The translations under genes and the position numbers were made by a program. The notes under the pieces were generated by a model that saw nothing but the letters and a program-made list of their open reading frames with translations, made no database searches and had not been told where the DNA came from. A DNA stretch of 36,584 nt from Microcaldota archaeon. Its GTDB lineage: Archaea; Micrarchaeota; Micrarchaeia; Burarchaeales; JAKAKT01. The stretch is from positions 1-36,584 of the forward strand of contig JAKAKT010000002.1 in the NCBI GenBank assembly GCA_021813385.1. Direction: 5' to 3'. Every line of letters begins with the position of its first letter. The stretch's first letter is position 1. This document shows, in pieces, positions 34,981 to 36,584 of the stretch.

Positions 34981-36584
34981 TTAGCCCAAGGACTCTCTTA
35001 TCGCGGTCCTGTTGACTTTGTAAACGTGGTGCCCGCCTGAGCTGAAAACGTCTTGGAAGTACTTTCTCTCGCCCTTCATGTCCTGTTCAATGTCGGTCCC
35101 TGCCCAGTAGGGCCTGCTCTGGGTGCCGAACCCCGAACCCTCGACATAAACTACGTAATCCGGGTCTTTGGAGGAAATGTTGTACTCCGGGAGGAAACCC
35201 CTTGTGCGGGAATCAGTATACGCAAAAGATTCGTCCCTTAGCGACGGGTCTTTCCGTATATGCATCACGCAGTCGTAAAACCCCCCGAGGTAGTAAGACA
35301 GCTTCTCGTCGTCAGGTTCAATTGCCATCGAAACCACGTTATGCTCCAAGTCCCCCTTTATGCAGCCGACTGTGAGGCCTATGAAGGAGAAGTAAATCGC
35401 GTACATCGCGGGGTAAAGGAGAAGCGGGATTAGGAGCAGCGGGACCAGGCGGCCCACGTCTTTTTCCTTTTTTATCAGGTAGAACGAAATGAGCGAAACC
35501 GCAAGAAGGGCAAAGAGCCAGAATCCGGGGTTTATCGGGTCATCCCCGTAGCAGCCCATCCCGCTTGCTTTCTGGGAGAGAACGCCCAACCGAATCAAAA
35601 GATAAACTATCGCCGAAAGGGCAACAAGCGAAATTGCTAAAATTGCGGGCTGGCTGCGCTTGAAATTCTTCTGGAGGAAAGAACGGACAAAATCCCCTGC
35701 CTTGCCTAAGAAAACCGAGCCTAGGATTACGAAGAACGGGTATGTGAAAACGAGCCCCCGGACCATAAACGACAGGAAAAGAACCCAAACCGGGAGGAAC
35801 ATGAGGGAGAAGATTGAAACCGGGTAAAGCCTAAAGTCTTTCTTTAGGAGCGAGTAACACATCTGGAGGGCCCCTGCGAGGAGAATCGCGAGGAGCGGCA
35901 GGGGGTTGTTTTCAATAAGGGTCTTGAAAGCCGCAACCGGGCGGAGAAGGTAGTTTGAGGCGAACTCCGGATTCCCCCACTCGGCGACTCTTGCGTTATC
36001 CGAGCTTACGAGAGAGAAAGCCCCTGGGAGAAAAGACGGATCGATGATGAAACCGAAGGCATACCACAGCAAACCGAAAAAGACGGCTGCCACGAGAAAC
36101 AGCAAAGTGTTCTTGGCGTTTCCTTTTTTGCCTAAGTATTCCGTTGCCAAAAGAGCGAGAAACGCCCCGAAGGGCAAGAACAGCCCGTGGACTTTTAGGG
36201 CTGCCACCGAACCTGCAAGGAATGCCGAAAGCACGAGGTGGCCCGTCCCTCTTTTTTCAAGATAGTGATTGAGGTAGTAGAAACACGCAACTGTGAAAGA
36301 GAGGGCAACAAAGTCGGAATAGCCCGAGTTCAGGTGCATGAGCAGCCAAGGCGCCATCAAGAGAAGGGAACAGGAAAGGACCCACGAAGCCCCAAATTTT
36401 TGGGATATGCGCTTGACGTAATAAATGCCCGCCAAGCTTGCGAGGAAGGCGAGGGAATGCGCGACATTCTCTGACTCCAAACCCCCGAAAAAATATATGA
36501 GGGAATAGAGCGAAGGAAGGAACTGGGGGGAAAAGTTGTGGGTGAAATGACCAGTAAGGTAAAGGCCTTTTGCCCAGTAGTTGT
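34981..36584 (-). CDS. GT-C membrane glycosyltransferase (ArnT/PMT-like), truncated by the right edge
   Basis: The frame is open past the track start at 36480 to the window end (NYWAKGLYLTGHFTHNFSPQFLPSLYSLIYFFGGLESENVAHS...), aligning with SYNTWAKQIYGTGSIPMGYPPFTQTAYAFIYIFSSPAAENFAHL of the protein at 29510. Confidence 0.82.
   Translation of the reverse strand, partial: NYWAKGLYLTGHFTHNFSPQFLPSLYSLIYFFGGLESENVAHSLAFLASLAGIYYVKRISQKFGASWVLSCSLLLMAPWLLMHLNSGYSDFVALSFTVACFYYLNHYLEKRGTGHLVLSAFLAGSVAALKVHGLFLPFGAFLALLATEYLGKKGNAKNTLLFLVAAVFFGLLWYAFGFIIDPSFLPGAFSLVSSDNARVAEWGNPEFASNYLLRPVAAFKTLIENNPLPLLAILLAGALQMCYSLLKKDFRLYPVSIFSLMFLPVWVLFLSFMVRGLVFTYPFFVILGSVFLGKAGDFVRSFLQKNFKRSQPAILAISLVALSAIVYLLIRLGVLSQKASGMGCYGDDPINPGFWLFALLAVSLISFYLIKKEKDVGRLVPLLLIPLLLYPAMYAIYFSFIGLTVGCIKGDLEHNVVSMAIEPDDEKLSYYLGGFYDCVMHIRKDPSLRDESFAYTDSRTRGFLPEYNISSKDPDYVVYVEGSGFGTQSRPYWAGTDIEQDMKGERKYFQDVFSSGGHHVYKVNRTAIRESLG

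Noticed and set aside
1-36584. CRISPR arrays, insertion sequences, rRNA
   Set aside because: No regularly spaced direct repeats, no transposase or integrase motifs, no rRNA-like sequence noticed on reading both strands.

Overview
Archaeal chromosomal segment. The informational genes are archaeal: aIF2-beta, aIF1A, RIO1 kinase, archaeal NAC, and ribosomal proteins uS15 and eS1. The gene set and compact layout would fit a small-genome or DPANN-like archaeon, but taxonomy cannot be settled from this window. Left to right it contains: (1) the 5' part of a tRNA (best fit intron-bearing Tyr-GTA), cut by the left edge; (2) a CuA-type cupredoxin lipoprotein; (3) a complete LysW-dependent lysine/ornithine operon, lysW-lysX-lysY-[lysZ::lysJ fusion]-lysK, whose small LysW carrier gene is missing from the supplied ORF track; (4) a housekeeping block (tRNA 2-thiolation enzyme, thioredoxin-like protein, translation factors, RIO1, NAC, GTP cyclohydrolase II, creatininase-family protein, uS15-eS1, XTPase, DUF192, MFS transporter); (5) a 1,360-residue secreted, C-terminally anchored helical-repeat protein; (6) a large surface-glycan locus (rmlABCD, GT1/GT2/GT-C glycosyltransferases, flippase, DUF2304, methyltransferase, B12-type radical SAM, UDP-galactopyranose-mutase-like flavoprotein, DUF2079), running off the right edge. 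The strongest leads are a multi-branched structured RNA candidate in the rmlC leader, an 11-bp hairpin leader before uS15, the LysZ-LysJ fusion, the odd tRNA, the CuA lipoprotein and the giant surface protein. No CRISPR array, transposon or rRNA was seen.
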